A stretch of 64,000 nucleotides of DNA from Ailanthus altissimus (taxonomy: Eukaryota > Streptophyta > Magnoliopsida > Sapindales > Simaroubaceae), in the NCBI GenBank assembly GCA_946807835.1, contig OX327684.1, positions 19,120,501 through 19,184,500 of the forward strand, given 5' to 3'. The notes under the pieces were generated by a model, which did no database searches, was not told the DNA's origin, and worked only from the letters and a program-made list of their open reading frames with translations. A program made the position numbers and the translations under genes. Numbering within the stretch: the first letter of the stretch is position 1; each line of letters starts with the position of its first letter. Positions 1 through 11,479 of the stretch are shown here, one piece after another.

Positions 1-1108
1 TGACTTGTTTAATTCATTGGCTGCATGTTGCTCTATCCCACACTCCTTAATAATAGCCCTGTTGTGTTCAGCATTTTTCAATGGAAAATTTTCAAAATTG
101 CATGGCAATGCATCATAAGGATGATTGTGGCTAGCATTTATTAATTGTTCCACCTGCATTTCTAACATCTGCAGAGATGAAGATTGGCTACACAATAACC
201 CAGTTGTCCTACTTACATGTTGGAACATATCATCTAATAAGGATTCCATCTCAAGTTATTGCTGTTGCAGAATTTTTGGTGGTGCTTGATTTCCCAATTC
301 TGGACAATAAGCATCAAAATTAGAGTTGTGCTGCTGTTGGTAACCATTTTCTGGGTAATCTATAGGCTCTGCACATAGTCCATTTAGATGGTTACCACCA
401 CAAAAATCACAAGTGATTTGTACAACTCTCTCAATGATCTTGCATGGAGCAACATAGTCAGCTGTCCATTGAGAGTTGTTGAAGGTCATCATTTCCAATA
501 ATTCATATGCATGATCAATAAATAAATTCATAAATGCACCTCCTGCTACAGCATTAATTATCATCCTCATATGTTCAACTACACCATTGTAAAAACTTTG
601 CATAAGTAACCATTTTGGGATGTTATGGTTAAATCTTTCTCTGCATTTCCTTAAATCTTTCCCATGCTTCATGTAAAGATTCATCATCATTCTGCACAAA
701 TGAAGTTATGGCATTCCTCATCATCGTTGTCTTTGCCGGTGGAAAGAATTTGGTAAGGAATTTCTGCGCTAACTCATCCCACGTTGTTATAGATCCCGGT
801 GGTAGTGACCTCAACCAATTCTTTGCTTTATCTCGGAGTGAAAATGTGAATAGGCGAAGCCGAATTGCATCATCCAAGATTCTATTATATTTGTAAAGGT
901 CACATATTTCAAAAAAAATTCCAATATGCTCATTAGGATCATCATTTGGCAACCTACTAAACTGTACTGAAGCTCTCAATAACTGAATCATCTTTGGTTG
1001 GATTTCAAAGTAATCGACATCAATTACAGGTATTTGAATGCTTGACTGGATGTCGCTTACTCTTGGTACTGCAAAATCCCTCAACAAACTTGATGTTCCA
1101 GCCATCAT
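1..1108 (-). pseudogene. Athila/Tat-like Ty3 retrotransposon gag, frameshifted, runs off the left edge
   Basis: Reading leftward from an ATG at 1108, the translation shows a typical plant Ty3 capsid region: motifs RLRLFTFSLRDKAKNWL, TWDELAQKFLTKFFP and ESLHEAWERFKEM. The frame breaks near 630-650 and resumes in the next frame with IPKWLLMQSFYNG and a nucleocapsid knuckle CDFCGGNHLNGLC (C-x2-C-x3-H-x4-C spacing). An in-frame stop follows near 245, after which gag-like sequence (LQMLEMQVEQLINA) continues to the window edge. Gag packages element RNA in the cytoplasm; this copy cannot make it because of the frameshift and stop. Protease and polymerase would lie left of the window. The primer-binding site and 5' LTR follow at 1257-2647 on the same strand, confirming orientation. 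The lineage (Athila/Tat) is inferred from gag style and PBS. Confidence 0.88.
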
Positions 1109-1256
1109 ATATCAATCTACAATAATTGAAAAATAAAAGAATGAACTAATGACAGTAAAATGTACAAATGACAGCAAATATACAATGACAAAAATACTTG
1201 AACTAAGAATAAGATGAATTGGTATTAGTATCAACAAGAATAATAAATAATTCCAA

Positions 1257-1269
1257 GACAACGGCGCCA
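1257..1269 (-). promoter_or_regulatory. Retrotransposon primer-binding site
   Basis: On the minus strand this reads TGGCGCCGTTGTC, six bases inside the LTR end. TGGCGCCGTTG is the start of the tRNA-Asp-type primer site described for Athila/Tat Ty3 elements, here with small changes. It lies between the gag start (1108) and the LTR (1276-2647), as expected for a 5' end. Confidence 0.8.
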
Positions 1270-1275
1270 AAAACT

Positions 1276-2647
1276 TGTTGTGTGATTTTTATAACACAAA
1301 CTAACGCAAGTGCACGTTATCGCAACAAGTAATATATGATAAGTAGAGTGTCGATCCCACAAGGAATTGTTATTACTACTTGCTAAGTACTAAAATTATG
1401 TTCTCCTATTCTTATTCAAGCTATTGGCAATTTAATGGTTTTGATATCTAAACTAACTAAACAAGAAATAATAATAATTACAAGAATTGAGCAAAGAGAA
1501 CAATTGTGATAGCACAAATACTCAAATGCCTAGGATTATAATAATCCCTCAATACTTCACTTGAATCCAACTACTCCCTTAGAACTATCAATATGAATGT
1601 CAACCAAGAACTCTAATATCCTCACAAGCCTCTTTTGCAGGTCAAGTGAGTATATCTCATTCAATTAACTATCTATATGTCTATGATAATCAAATTGAAA
1701 TAAGATTCATTAAGTTCAAATTCTCTAAATAGTCATATATGTCATATGAGTATATGTCTATCTCATATGAAACTCATGCTTTTACACAATGATCATACAT
1801 CAATTTATCCATGGCCAACACAAAATTCCCTTTGTCAAGTTCATTAAGGTTTCCTAATCAATCTAATACATTGTCATGTAATTAGAAACATTAAGCATAG
1901 AACAAATTGAACAATTCCATACCAATATGATAAATAAGAAAAAATAATCAATCCAAGCTACATATTGAGTTCATATTGTAATCCTAACAATAAAACTTAG
2001 TTCATAATTGAAAATATAAGTTTAGAGCATCTAACAACATCATTATACATGTTGGAATCAACAACAAATACGAATTTGAAGAGAAGAAGAAATTTTCCTT
2101 GATGCAATGGTGATGTTCTTCCTCCAAAACACAGAAATTCTTCTTCTTCCTCTTGATTTTTGCCTCTTGTTATTGATTCTTGCTTCCAAGACCCAAATGA
2201 AGTGTTTATTTTCGTGCTCTCTATTGCCCCCCCCCCCCCCCTCTTCTTCTCTTCCGCTTCTTGGCTCAACAATGGGTGTTTATATAGGTAGGGTTGTAAA
2301 AAGAGGACAAAAATGCCCTTAAAGAGTGCCCAGAATTCAGTGCCGCGGCATTCGGGTTCAATACCGCAGCGCTCACTCTCTGGAAGTGGCGCTCGACATT
2401 GAATGCCCCGGCGCTGCACTGTTCATGCACTATAGAAATTTCACTGTTCACATTTTGAGTATTTTAGTCTCTTCTGGGATTTTCATCTCAAATAGCTTCA
2501 TTTGCATCTGATTTTCGGTATTTTTGCTCTGATAGTGCTTAAACCTATAAAACAACATTAATATGCATAAATAGCCAAATTATTGAGATAAATTGAACAA
2601 ATATCAAGTTAGGAAGATAAAATAGTTTATACAATTATGCCTTATCA
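1276..2647 (-). repeat. 5' LTR of the minus-strand Athila/Tat-like element
   Basis: On the minus strand the block starts TGATAAGGCATAATTG at 2647 and ends ACACAACA at 1276, giving the TG...CA termini of an LTR of about 1.37 kb, directly followed by the PBS. A TATA box (CTATATAAAC, minus strand) lies at 2278-2287. GC-rich palindrome-like words (GCCGCGGCATT, CCGCAGCGCT on plus) sit at 2335-2415, upstream of the TATA box in the promoter part of the LTR. Related LTR ends occur at 10597 (plus) and 12348 (minus). Its partner 3' LTR would be outside the window. Confidence 0.85.
2227..2241 (+). repeat. Homopolymeric C run inside the LTR
   Basis: Fifteen consecutive C on plus (G on the transcribed minus strand) just downstream of the LTR TATA box, in otherwise AT-rich DNA. 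Such a run is prone to length error or real instability. Confidence 0.9.
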
Positions 2648-3210
2648 GGTGCAAATAGAAATAGCAGAAAGAGTACAAGAAGAAGATTTATAGCAGTAGG
2701 ATTTTCTGAACCATTAACTCCACCATTTCCATTATCAAAGAAGTTTAAAATGATGGACCATTATCTGTATAATTCTAAGATCTTTTTCTCTTGTTTCAAG
2801 ATCGATAAATTGATCCTGAATAAAGTGCAACCACCTTCCAAATTACAAATAATGGAAGCCATCAAATATCATGAGCATAAAGAGACAACGCTGCATAAAT
2901 TAAGTACCAAAATGCAACGAAATAAGCTTGTTAAGGAGCAACTAATAGATACTGGCCAATGAGGTTTAATCATCTGGTCTATAATTAAAATCTTTCCGAT
3001 AAGGCTCAAAGCAAGGTGGTCGAGGTTGTTTCTTAAAAATTTTCTCATGGAACTATAGAGTCGAAGAAAAGGAATAACATTACTGGTAGCCATCGACTAA
3101 AGTTCCATGGGCGAGATGATTCAAATATGCAATATGAGCCACCATAAAACAAAAATTAAAGACATCGCGTTGACGATGTTAAATCAAGCGTTGCTTGGAT
3201 GGCAACCCAA
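2648..3210 (+). pseudogene. Decayed Ty3 integrase C-terminus and post-pol segment (plus orientation)
   Basis: Conceptual translation at about 2965-3100 gives W-S-I-I-K-I-F-P then RLKARWSRLFLKNF and a histidine-less remnant of the usual FPHGAVE segment. This resembles the integrase tail of Athila/Tat Ty3 elements (LKIFPGKLxxRWSGPF type), with stops inside. At 3186-3210 the sequence ends in TTGCTTGGATGGCAACCCAA, the post-integrase signature common in these elements (GGGAGGCAACCC type). It abuts the opposite-strand LTR at 2647, so two elements are juxtaposed. Assignment rests on motif recognition only. Confidence 0.6.
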
Positions 3211-4402
3211 TGTAATTATGTTTTCTTTAAATTTGATGTTTATTATTGTATTTAAAAAAAGTTGATTGAAAAAAGAAATTAAAAAATTAAAAAAAAATAA
3301 AAAAAAAATAAAAGAAGAAAAAAAGGAAAAGAAATATAAAAAAAGGGAAGAAAAAAATAAAAAAAATATAATAAAAGGAACATGAGCCTAGGCGTCCATT
3401 TAGGTGCCAAAGGCGCTCATTCCCGAACGCCAGTATTACGCGCTGGCACTTCAACACCGCATTGGCGTGCATGCTTAAGGGGGGAATTTCTCACCCTCTC
3501 CCCCCTCCCATTTGTTTTATTTGACCCCTATTTTTTTTTCTTATTTTCTCTTTTGCCCCCAATTTGTTTTTTCATTTTTCCCTTTTTTTTTCTTTTTTTC
3601 CCCCATTTTCCCATTTTTTCCTATTTCAAAAGCCTAACTCCTCTCAACTCTAACTCTTCCAATCATATAAATTCAACATTCTCAATTCAAATTTACCATA
3701 AAACAACAACTAAAACAAATCAAAAACACATGTTCATTCCTTATTAACTTCAATTTTTACCCAAAAAAAATGAAGATTTCATCAAAAACTCAAAGGCCAC
3801 TCTAAATTTGAGATTAATGGATTATTATTCAAGGTACATATTTTTGTGTCCTGACACTTACTTATTGATTAAATACTTATCATGGTAGTATTTGAACTAT
3901 ATTGTGGAGTGGTAATAGTAGATTATGTTGTAGAGTGAATTATTAGTTGAGGCTTGTATTTACAAATTAATTGGGGAGTGTTTGAATTTATTTACACGTG
4001 AATTACAACACATTGTGGTTGTTTGAGGGAGATTAATATTATTGTCATGGTGAGATTTAGAAAATTCAGAGATTTGAATTTAGTTGAAGGATTACTGTTA
4101 CATTGAAGTATAAATGTAATGAGATGATGACTAACCCTTACTATTATATCAAGCTCTGACATAAATTAATGACAATGATTTGAGGGATGATACAAACCTC
4201 ATAGAGGATGTGAGTGAGGCCTTAGCACATCATTCAAGGAAGTGTTTTGATTTTTTAATTTTATTGATGCCATGAGGACATGTCAAGAATTAAGTTTAAA
4301 GGAGAAAAACACTTCTATATTTTCAAACGGCCTTGTTTATTTATCTATATTTTTTTTTAGATTTACTTATTTATATGTATTTGCAATTGCTTTTTATTTG
4401 CA

Positions 4403-4437
<35 letters not shown>

Positions 4438-4629
4438 TGGAATGTTTTATGTATTTTGTGTTATGTTTTGTGTTTAAGATGATTATTAGTTCATGATAAA
4501 ACTAAATGCAGAAACCATAATATTTTAGAATCAATAGAGCTATGTTTGTTTATATATTTGATCTTGATTGCAAGTTTTATCTTATTTGTGATTACTTGAA
4601 ATACATTGAGCACATAACTGGGTTGTTAA
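3211..4629 (+). repeat. 3' non-coding region of the plus-strand Athila/Tat-like element
   Basis: No gene is visible. The stretch has an A-rich tract (3250-3380), a GC-rich island at 3385-3480 with words such as GGCGCTC and GCGCTGGC, a T/C-rich stretch (3490-3620), and a segment GACATGTCAAGAATTAAG near 4277-4294 that resembles the spacer of Athila-type elements. It continues the integrase remnant and is interrupted at 4630 by an inserted solo LTR. Confidence 0.5.
4403..4436 (+). repeat. (TTG)n microsatellite
   Basis: About eleven uninterrupted TTG/TGT units within the retroelement spacer. Confidence 0.9.
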
Positions 4630-4634
4630 GTTAG

Positions 4635-7078
4635 TATTGGGTGTTATATCATAGAGTGTGTGACATACGAGTGTATGCGTAATTTTAAAATTACTATATG
4701 CGCAGTGGAAGCATGTTACATATATACCTATTTTAACAAATTCAACATATATCACATATATGCATAAGTATAACAATTATACAATTATAAAAACATGATG
4801 AACAAAATATATCACATATATAAACAAGTATAACAATTATACAAAATATATATATATGATGAACATTATTGTACTAAAACATAATGTAAAATACTTACCT
4901 AATGAAGGTAGCTTTACAAAATCTTCAAGTCTTTCATCAATCTTTGTGAAGAGCTCACCTTGAAGTGTATGTTGAATAATTCTAGTCCATAACTTTTGGT
5001 ATGATTAAGGAGCTAGAATAGTAGCTTTAGAATTTTTTAGCAATTTGTGTTCAACTTCTTTGAATACATATTCTTGTTTCATAAACATGAACATTATCTA
5101 GCCATCTATGAAAGAGGAGGGGAAGATGAAGTTTTATTTTGTTCTTGTTAATAACTCCTTACTAACATAACAAGAATCATTTTTCTCTATTGTAATTTAC
5201 AATTTTTCTAAGCATGTAGAAATTTGAAAAATTACAAAATAACTTCACCTTGTATTCTTTTAACTCCTTGAAAGGAAAATTGAGACCAAAAATATCTTTC
5301 TCTCTCTCTCCTTTCTTGGCCGAATTCTTTTTCTTGCAAGAATGAATTCAATTCAATTGTTTTGCCAAAAATTCATTTTGTTTATTCAACACTTTGATTA
5401 AACAAAAGGAAGTACTCCACCAATTTTATTGTTGGTCTCCCACTTAAAATTAATTAAACCAAGCATTAGAATAATGGCCACCTAAATTAATCTTTACCTA
5501 ACAATTATAATTATTTTAATTATAATGGGTAATTAAATAGCCAACATCTAGGCCCCTCATTGTATTAAAATACAATGCCATGATCTATATATATATATTG
5601 TAATATTATCAAATAATATAATAACAATATATAATTCAATTATTCAAAACAATTTTGAATAATTACTTTTTACCTTACTAATTTTTACTACCATGGTTAA
5701 ATGGTAAAAATGTAAAATCAAATCATAGAACAAATTTTACCATTTGTCAACATCCTATTAATTAACAACCCTTGTTAATTAATTCAATGATGTACTTAAC
5801 AATTAAGTCTTGACAAATGTATAATCCGAGGGATCCCGAAACAATCGTTCTATTTTGCTAAAATTTATTGGATTGAACTATTCAATCCAATCCCCCAGTG
5901 CGCAACGAGTACACTTCATATTGTGAGACTCTCTAGGTCTACACCTAATTTGTCATATGGAGCTCCTCCATACGTCCGTGAACGATGCCCCACACACACG
6001 TTACGGATATTACAAATTAGCGTGTTAGACCATGCAAGTTGAGGTTATTGCATATTCATATAATCCTTCCATCATTTATATCCTTGAAAAGTAGAGATAT
6101 AGATCATCACCGTCAAATCTCTTATTTGCTCAACCATGAACTTATCTCCAAATTTATATTTCATTAAACAATATCCACAAACACTTTTGTGATATTGTTT
6201 ATTCCTTCAGATTATCTTTTTCAAGGTTTATGCTTGCGGTCACAAGACTTTCTGAAATACAATCTTGGAGCATTAGGATATACAACCCACTCATATGAGC
6301 TGACGGATCCCATATCTACGCACACCGGACTCCATGAACATCGGACCATACCCAGCGACACTCAGCGGTCAGACCGTGAAAGGTTTCTGACATGTGTGGA
6401 ATCAAAGCATGGTGGATCACTCATAAGCCCACCGTAGTGCTCAGGTCAAAGGACTACAAATACTACTCAACTCGGAAGACCTTCCGTTGACGACTTTATG
6501 AGATGTCTATTGGATGTCTTCGTGAGTCTGTTCAAAATCTAGTCCTTACTCAATACCTGCATCTCTATACGAGCTTCCTACTAAGCTTATGGTTTGCTAA
6601 GACTAACCATCTGGACCATCCAGATATAGACATACACTAATCTATATTAATGGGTTCCACCGATAAACCTGCATCGATGAAATTAGATCAGGAACATTAT
6701 GTTTGAGAACATACTTGCATAATGACATTTCTTAGCACCATCTGCAACTCATTGCAGCTATGTCATTACTAATATATTCTCAGGTCATTGTCCCATTCTA
6801 GACAATACTCTAACTCCTTAGAATTCGCTAATTCTTATAAAATTACTAACTCTTAGTACTACTAACTCTTAGTGTTTATAACTATTAGCGTTACTAACTC
6901 TTAATTCCTTTAGACCAGATCTGAACGCTTTCAGATCATACAATGTCTGAAACATTACAAACATCTTGCCATATAATAATAAATAATATTAACGATTTTA
7001 TTAGAAATAATAATTGTATAAATACTATCGCTATATATTTATACATTATGGGATGGCACGTAAGCACAAATCCCAACA
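4635..7078 (+). mobile_element. Solo LTR, 2444 bp, with intact 5-bp target-site duplication
   Basis: The block begins TATTGGGTGTTATATC (ancestral TGTTGG inferred from the copies at 21371 and 22024) and ends GCACAAATCCCAACA. It is flanked on both sides by GTTAG (4630-4634 and 7079-7083), a perfect 5-bp target duplication. No gag, pol or PBS lies inside, so this is a solo LTR or a non-autonomous equivalent. The right half (5880-6900) aligns by eye along its length with 22850-23900 and with the reverse complement of 8900-9720; shared words include GCGTGTTA, TCACCGTCAAATC and CAACGAGTACAC. Short reading frames inside are not conserved between copies. The lineage is not assigned. Confidence 0.82.
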
Positions 7079-7083
7079 GTTAG

Positions 7084-7544
7084 TTGCTGACCTAAAGAAA
7101 GTTTATATGCAACAAGAACATAAATACATATTGCATCATTATAATCCCTCATACCATAAACATAGAGGTTATGTTGTTATTTGTTCAAAAAGATTAAAAA
7201 TTTCTAAGTTTTGGGGTATAGTGATTTGGAATGTTATGTAAAAAGACAAAACAAAAATAAAAAGAAGCAAAGTTATATATATATGTATATATATTTATGT
7301 ATGTATGTATATGCTTAAAAAATGATAATAAGGAGCAACGAAGAAAGTTTTAATTTACGTTTGGAGGTGTTTTTTGGAATAAGATGAAGGGTTTGATGAT
7401 CAAAAGTATGTTTATAGTGTGATTTAAACCAAAATTGAATCCATATTATCCTACCTTCACCCTAGTCGTGCATTACAAGTATTGCGGATATCAAGCCATG
7501 CACTTCAATTTGACACCCCTATGGCATCAAATAAACCACAACCT
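7084..7544. other. Retroelement remnant without recognisable coding
   Basis: The stretch continues the host sequence of the solo LTR after its target duplication. It is AT-rich with a TA/TG-rich tract near 7274-7312. No gene is seen. Confidence 0.4.
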
Positions 7545-8513
7545 TGATACTCCCATTTACCTTATGCGCAGCAGAAAATCATAACTCACACCATAAGAAA
7601 GAACACATAAGATTAACACACCAATAAAGATAAAGAAAATAAACCAATCAACAAGACAAAAGATATACGTAGTTCGGCCTAAATTGCCTACGTCCACGGA
7701 GGATCCATGATCCAGCTTCTTACAATTGAAATAGATCACTAAGTATCTTCTTACATCATCAATGATCCCACAAAACCCCTTAATATCTCTCATAGAGACC
7801 TCTAAGCATCTACCCTTGATCATTATGACTCCCTAAGACCTCTCAGTATCTCCTCATAAGAGATTTTTACAAGAAACACAAGAATAGCCCAAGCATCTAA
7901 GCCAAAAGAATCTATGGTGTTTCTCTTTTATTCACTCAAAGAACCTAAAGAAGAAAATACCCCCAAAGGTTACACCCTAATGCACCACGCACTTAGTGCT
8001 TACCTAGCTCCTCTATTCTCTCTTATGGTTACATCTTAAAACCTTAGATGTTTAATCTTAAACAATGGTTTACAAGTGTTTATATAGGGTATATTTCATG
8101 CCTACAAACCCTATTCCTTGTTGGAGTAAGAGTCCACTTGTTTTGAAAGTCCAACACTTCCCAAAACTTGAAATCCCGAACCAAAACGGACATCCTAACG
8201 CATCTGGGCACTGCAGCGCTCTTCCCTGGGCGCTGCAGCGCTGGCTCTTCTCGCGCCCATTGCTGCGGCACTGGTTTTCTGTGTTGAGCGTCGTGGCGCT
8301 CAGCCCTGGGGGCCACGGCGCTAGAAACTCTTCTCGTAATTTCTTCATTTTCTTCGCATCTTCGAGTCTCATTTTACTTCCCCATTCGTGTCCCACACGT
8401 CCTAGACTTCTCTATATGTGTCCCACACGTTCTAGACTTCTTGTGACTCTCTACTTTGGTATTCATCTCAATTCTTATCCAACCAAGATTGTTGAATCAC
8501 CAATTTTCCAACA
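7545..8513 (-). repeat. LTR-like block of a second family (minus orientation)
   Basis: On minus it runs from TGTTGGAAAATTGG at 8513 to GGGAGTATCA at 7545, so it has TG...CA ends. A TATA box (CCTATATAAACACTTG on minus) lies near 8080-8092. The plus strand carries TACGTAGTTCGGCC followed by CCTACGTCCACGG (7668-7700), a word pair seen in several plant LTR families. A GC-rich island at 8205-8325 repeats GCAGCGCT and GGCGCTGC. No clear target duplication was found; no coding region inside. The reading frames at 8065-8523 are low-complexity shadows of the GC-rich island. Confidence 0.6.
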
Positions 8514-8558
8514 ACAAGTTTAGTAAAGTCCTATTTAATCCTTAATTATGTTTGTTCC

Positions 8559-10330
8559 TGTTAGGGTTGGTGCTTATGTGCCATCCCTGAATGTACATAT
8601 ACAAGTGTACATTCCTATTAGATCGTTAATACCCATTAATATAGTACCATGCAATGTAACATTACAGATATTATACAATCTAAAGTAGTTTATATCAGAT
8701 CTAAATGAGTTTAGATAAAGGCCTATAGTTAGCCACACTGAGAGTTATAAATGCTAAATATTAGTACAGCTAAGTGTTAGCTGGTTATAATACTCAACAC
8801 ATCCAAGAGTTGGAGCCTTGTTTGTAATGGGACATAGACCTGGGAATATACTAGTAACTGTATACTTGCAAGAGTTGCAATCAAGTGCCAGGAAATGCTA
8901 GTTGTACAAGTATGTTCTCGAATAATTGTTCCTGATCTATTTCTGTCAATACAGGTCTATCGGTGGATACTTTTATATATAGATCAGCATATGTCGTACC
9001 TATAGGGTATAGATGGTCGTTCCCAGCAGATCGTGAGCTTGGAGCTCGTATTGACATATGGGTATCCAGTTAGGACTGGATATGAGACAGACTCATAAAG
9101 GCCTCCGATAGACATTCTATATAAGCTGTCAACGGAGAGTCCTCTCGAGTTGAGTAGTATACGTGGTCCTTTAACTTGAGTGTCACGGTGGGCTTGTAAG
9201 TGATCCACTATACTTTGATTTCACGCATGTCACAGACCTTTCATAGTGTTACCGCTGGGTGTCACTGGGTATGGTCTGATACTTATAGGGTCTGGTGTGT
9301 ACAGATATGAGATCCGTCAGCTCGTATAGGAAGTTTGATATCCAGATGCTTCGAGACTGTATCTCGAAAAGTCTTATGGCCATAAGCATCAATCCTATGA
9401 AAGAGTTCCGCCAGGGTAGAACAATATAGCAAAGGAGTTTGCGCATATTATTCAGTGAAATACAAGTCTTAAAATAAGACATGGATAAACACTAGGGGAT
9501 TTGACAGTGATAATCTATATCCCCTCATATCCAGGATATCATGACGGAAGGACTATACGTATGCATTGTAACCTCAGCTTGTATGGTTCAACTCACTGAT
9601 TTATAATATCCATAACGTATGCGTGGGGCATTGCTCACGAACTCATGAAATGGTTCCAATTGACAAATCAGGCATAAAATCTATAGAGTCCCGCGATATG
9701 GAGTGTACTCGTACACTGAGGCAGTGTGGCAGATTAAAGTGTTTAATCCAGCAATATTCAACACTACTACGAAAACGTATGCGTGTCTGTATTTAAGTGT
9801 TAAATACAGCAGTTAGTTAATAATTGTTATTTACTAATTGTATTATAACACGTGGCGTATTGTGGACCCTCAGTTGAGTTTACCCAAGTGTGAGATTTAG
9901 TGAGACCCACTAGGAGGTATGCTTGGTAACTATTTATGAGGGGCAAAATGGTCATGATTATTTAATGGTTAAATAATTAAAATATCTCTCTTATTATATT
10001 ATATAATATAATATATATATATATATAAAGAGAGAGAGAAGAGTGTGTGTTAAGGGTGGTCGAGAGAAAGAAGAAATGGAGAAGGAGAGAAAGAAAAAAA
10101 AAGGAAGAGAAAAGAGAAGAAAAAGAAGAAAAAGAAAAGGGAAAAAGAAAAAAATAAAATTGTTCCATATTTCTCCATGGTTCCATTAGAAGCAATTGTG
10201 AATTATTTCAAATTCTCTATTACATTAGAGGAGAGTGATATGAAAAGTAAGCATATGGAGTGTATGTTCAATATAAAAAAATTTCATGGAGTCAACATCT
10301 TTTCTTATAGGCATAAGCCATTCAAGGTGC
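8559..10330 (-). repeat. Inverted copy of the 2-kb LTR family, right end eroded
   Basis: The plus-strand left end TGTTAGGGTTGGTGCTTATG is the reverse complement of the family's 3' terminus (CCCTAACA type, compare 7061-7078 and 24055-24068). Homology to 22300-24068 can be followed to about 10200: ATACGTGGTCCTTTAACTTG, the GTCATGATTATTTAATGG segment and a purine-rich tract. Beyond that it fades and the other terminus is not clear. No coding capacity. It separates parts of the plus-strand Athila-like element. Confidence 0.68.
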
Positions 10331-10596
10331 AATTTAACTGACAATAATGACTACATACATACACATACACACACACACCGAGTAATCACTTATAGGGTGA
10401 AATAAACATGAGATTAGGCATATTGGATACTCATGGTAGTTAAAGATGTTTTAGAATTTTAGAGTTTTAGATAATGCAATCTTTGAGAATAACTAGTAAT
10501 CATCTATTAACCCATAAAATTATTTTTTAAAATTTTATTTAATTTTTTATCTTGTCTTTCTTCGATGACGAACAAACTCTTAAGTTTGAGGGTATT
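10331..10596 (+). other. 3' end of the plus-strand Athila-like element, with polypurine tract
   Basis: GATGACGAACAAACTCTTAAG followed by the purine run GTTTGAGGG (10584-10592) lies 4 bases before an LTR start. This is the arrangement of the plus-strand primer tract (AAGTTTGGGGG type) in Athila/Tat Ty3 elements. It fixes the orientation of the element whose integrase remnant is at 2.65-3.2 kb, now split by the blocks at 4.6-10.3 kb. Confidence 0.6.
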
Positions 10597-11090
10597 TGAT
10601 AGAGCATAATTATATAAAATATTTTATCATCCTAAACTTAATGTTTGATCAAATTATCCTAATAATTTAGCTATTTATGCATATTAATATTGTTTTATAG
10701 GTTTAAAAACTATCAGTACGAGAATACTAAAAACGGAATGCGAACTAAACTGTTTGAGATAAAAATCTGACAAGGGACCAAAATGATCAAAATATAAACA
10801 ATGATTATAAATAGTGCCTAGTAAATAGTATATATGAATAGTGACTATGAACAATATATTTAAACAGTATCCATGGGTCACTCATCCAAAATACAAATTC
10901 TAGAAAATGTTGCAACAAATCTTGACTTTTTGAGGGTAAACTTTGCCTATTTCAGTGCCTTAAGCCTATTATATGTGATATTATTGAGCCAAAACAGGAG
11001 AGCGATATGGGAAGAGATCAAAAACACCAATAAATAAGTTTTGGATCGAATTAAACATCAAGAAAGAGATAATTCAACAGTAAGGATCAA
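10597..11090 (+). repeat. Partial Athila-like 3' LTR (plus orientation)
   Basis: It starts TGATAGAGCATAATTATA and follows the LTR at 1276-2647 (reverse complement) segment by segment: TTTATGCATATTAAT, TTTTATAGGTTTAA and, further in, ATTGAGCCAAAACAGGAG against ATTGTTGAGCCAAGAAG. The GC-rich island of the other copy is replaced by AT-rich sequence. Homology fades near 11090, where an opposite-strand fragment begins. Confidence 0.7.
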
Positions 11091-11376
11091 AACAAAGCAA
11101 TTGAATAGAGAACTTTCTTTTCTTTATCTTTGTATTTGTTGTATGATGATTTCTTTCGATTGGTTGATTGATTTTGGTTCCAGAACTCTTTTTATTATCA
11201 TGGATTAATTTTGGTAGAATAACTGCCTTTGGTAAGGCATATAACTTTTGCCACCCTCTAGCATTGATGATATTTTTATTGCTTGGAAATTTCCCCTCTA
11301 AAAGGTTGAAACCTCTCTCTGGAATAGATGTTCTTTTAACCACAAAATTTGTATGCCATTCTAATGCGGAGAACAA
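11074..11376 (-). pseudogene. Fragment resembling the plant retroelement/transposon protein domain
   Basis: A 100-residue open frame whose first ~60 residues (motifs WHTNFVVKRTSIPERGF, NIINARGWQKLYALPKAV) resemble the uncharacterised plant transposon-protein domain often found beside Ty3 elements, where ERGF and RGW words recur. The rest is low-complexity and N/K-rich. There is no surrounding gene structure. It sits between two inwardly facing LTR pieces, so it is most simply a retroelement fragment. Domain identity is a recollection of family style, not a search. Confidence 0.45.
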
Positions 11377-11479
11377 AATAAATTTGGTGTTGTCAAAACA
11401 TAGTGATGCGACATGGGTTGTTCTTGATCACTTAGGAGCTATTTTTTTCAATAAAACAATAACTTTCCCTGATTTCTAA

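Noticed and set aside
3382..3747. 121-residue frame
   Set aside because: Mostly Phe/Pro/Leu from T/C tracts in retroelement spacer; no domain.
7537..8518. ACAAC on both sides of the LTR-like block as a target duplication
   Set aside because: It does not sit directly against TG...CA termini and could be chance.
8065..8523. 152-residue plus-strand frame and overlapping minus-strand frames
   Set aside because: They lie in the GC-rich island of an LTR, overlap each other and show no domain.
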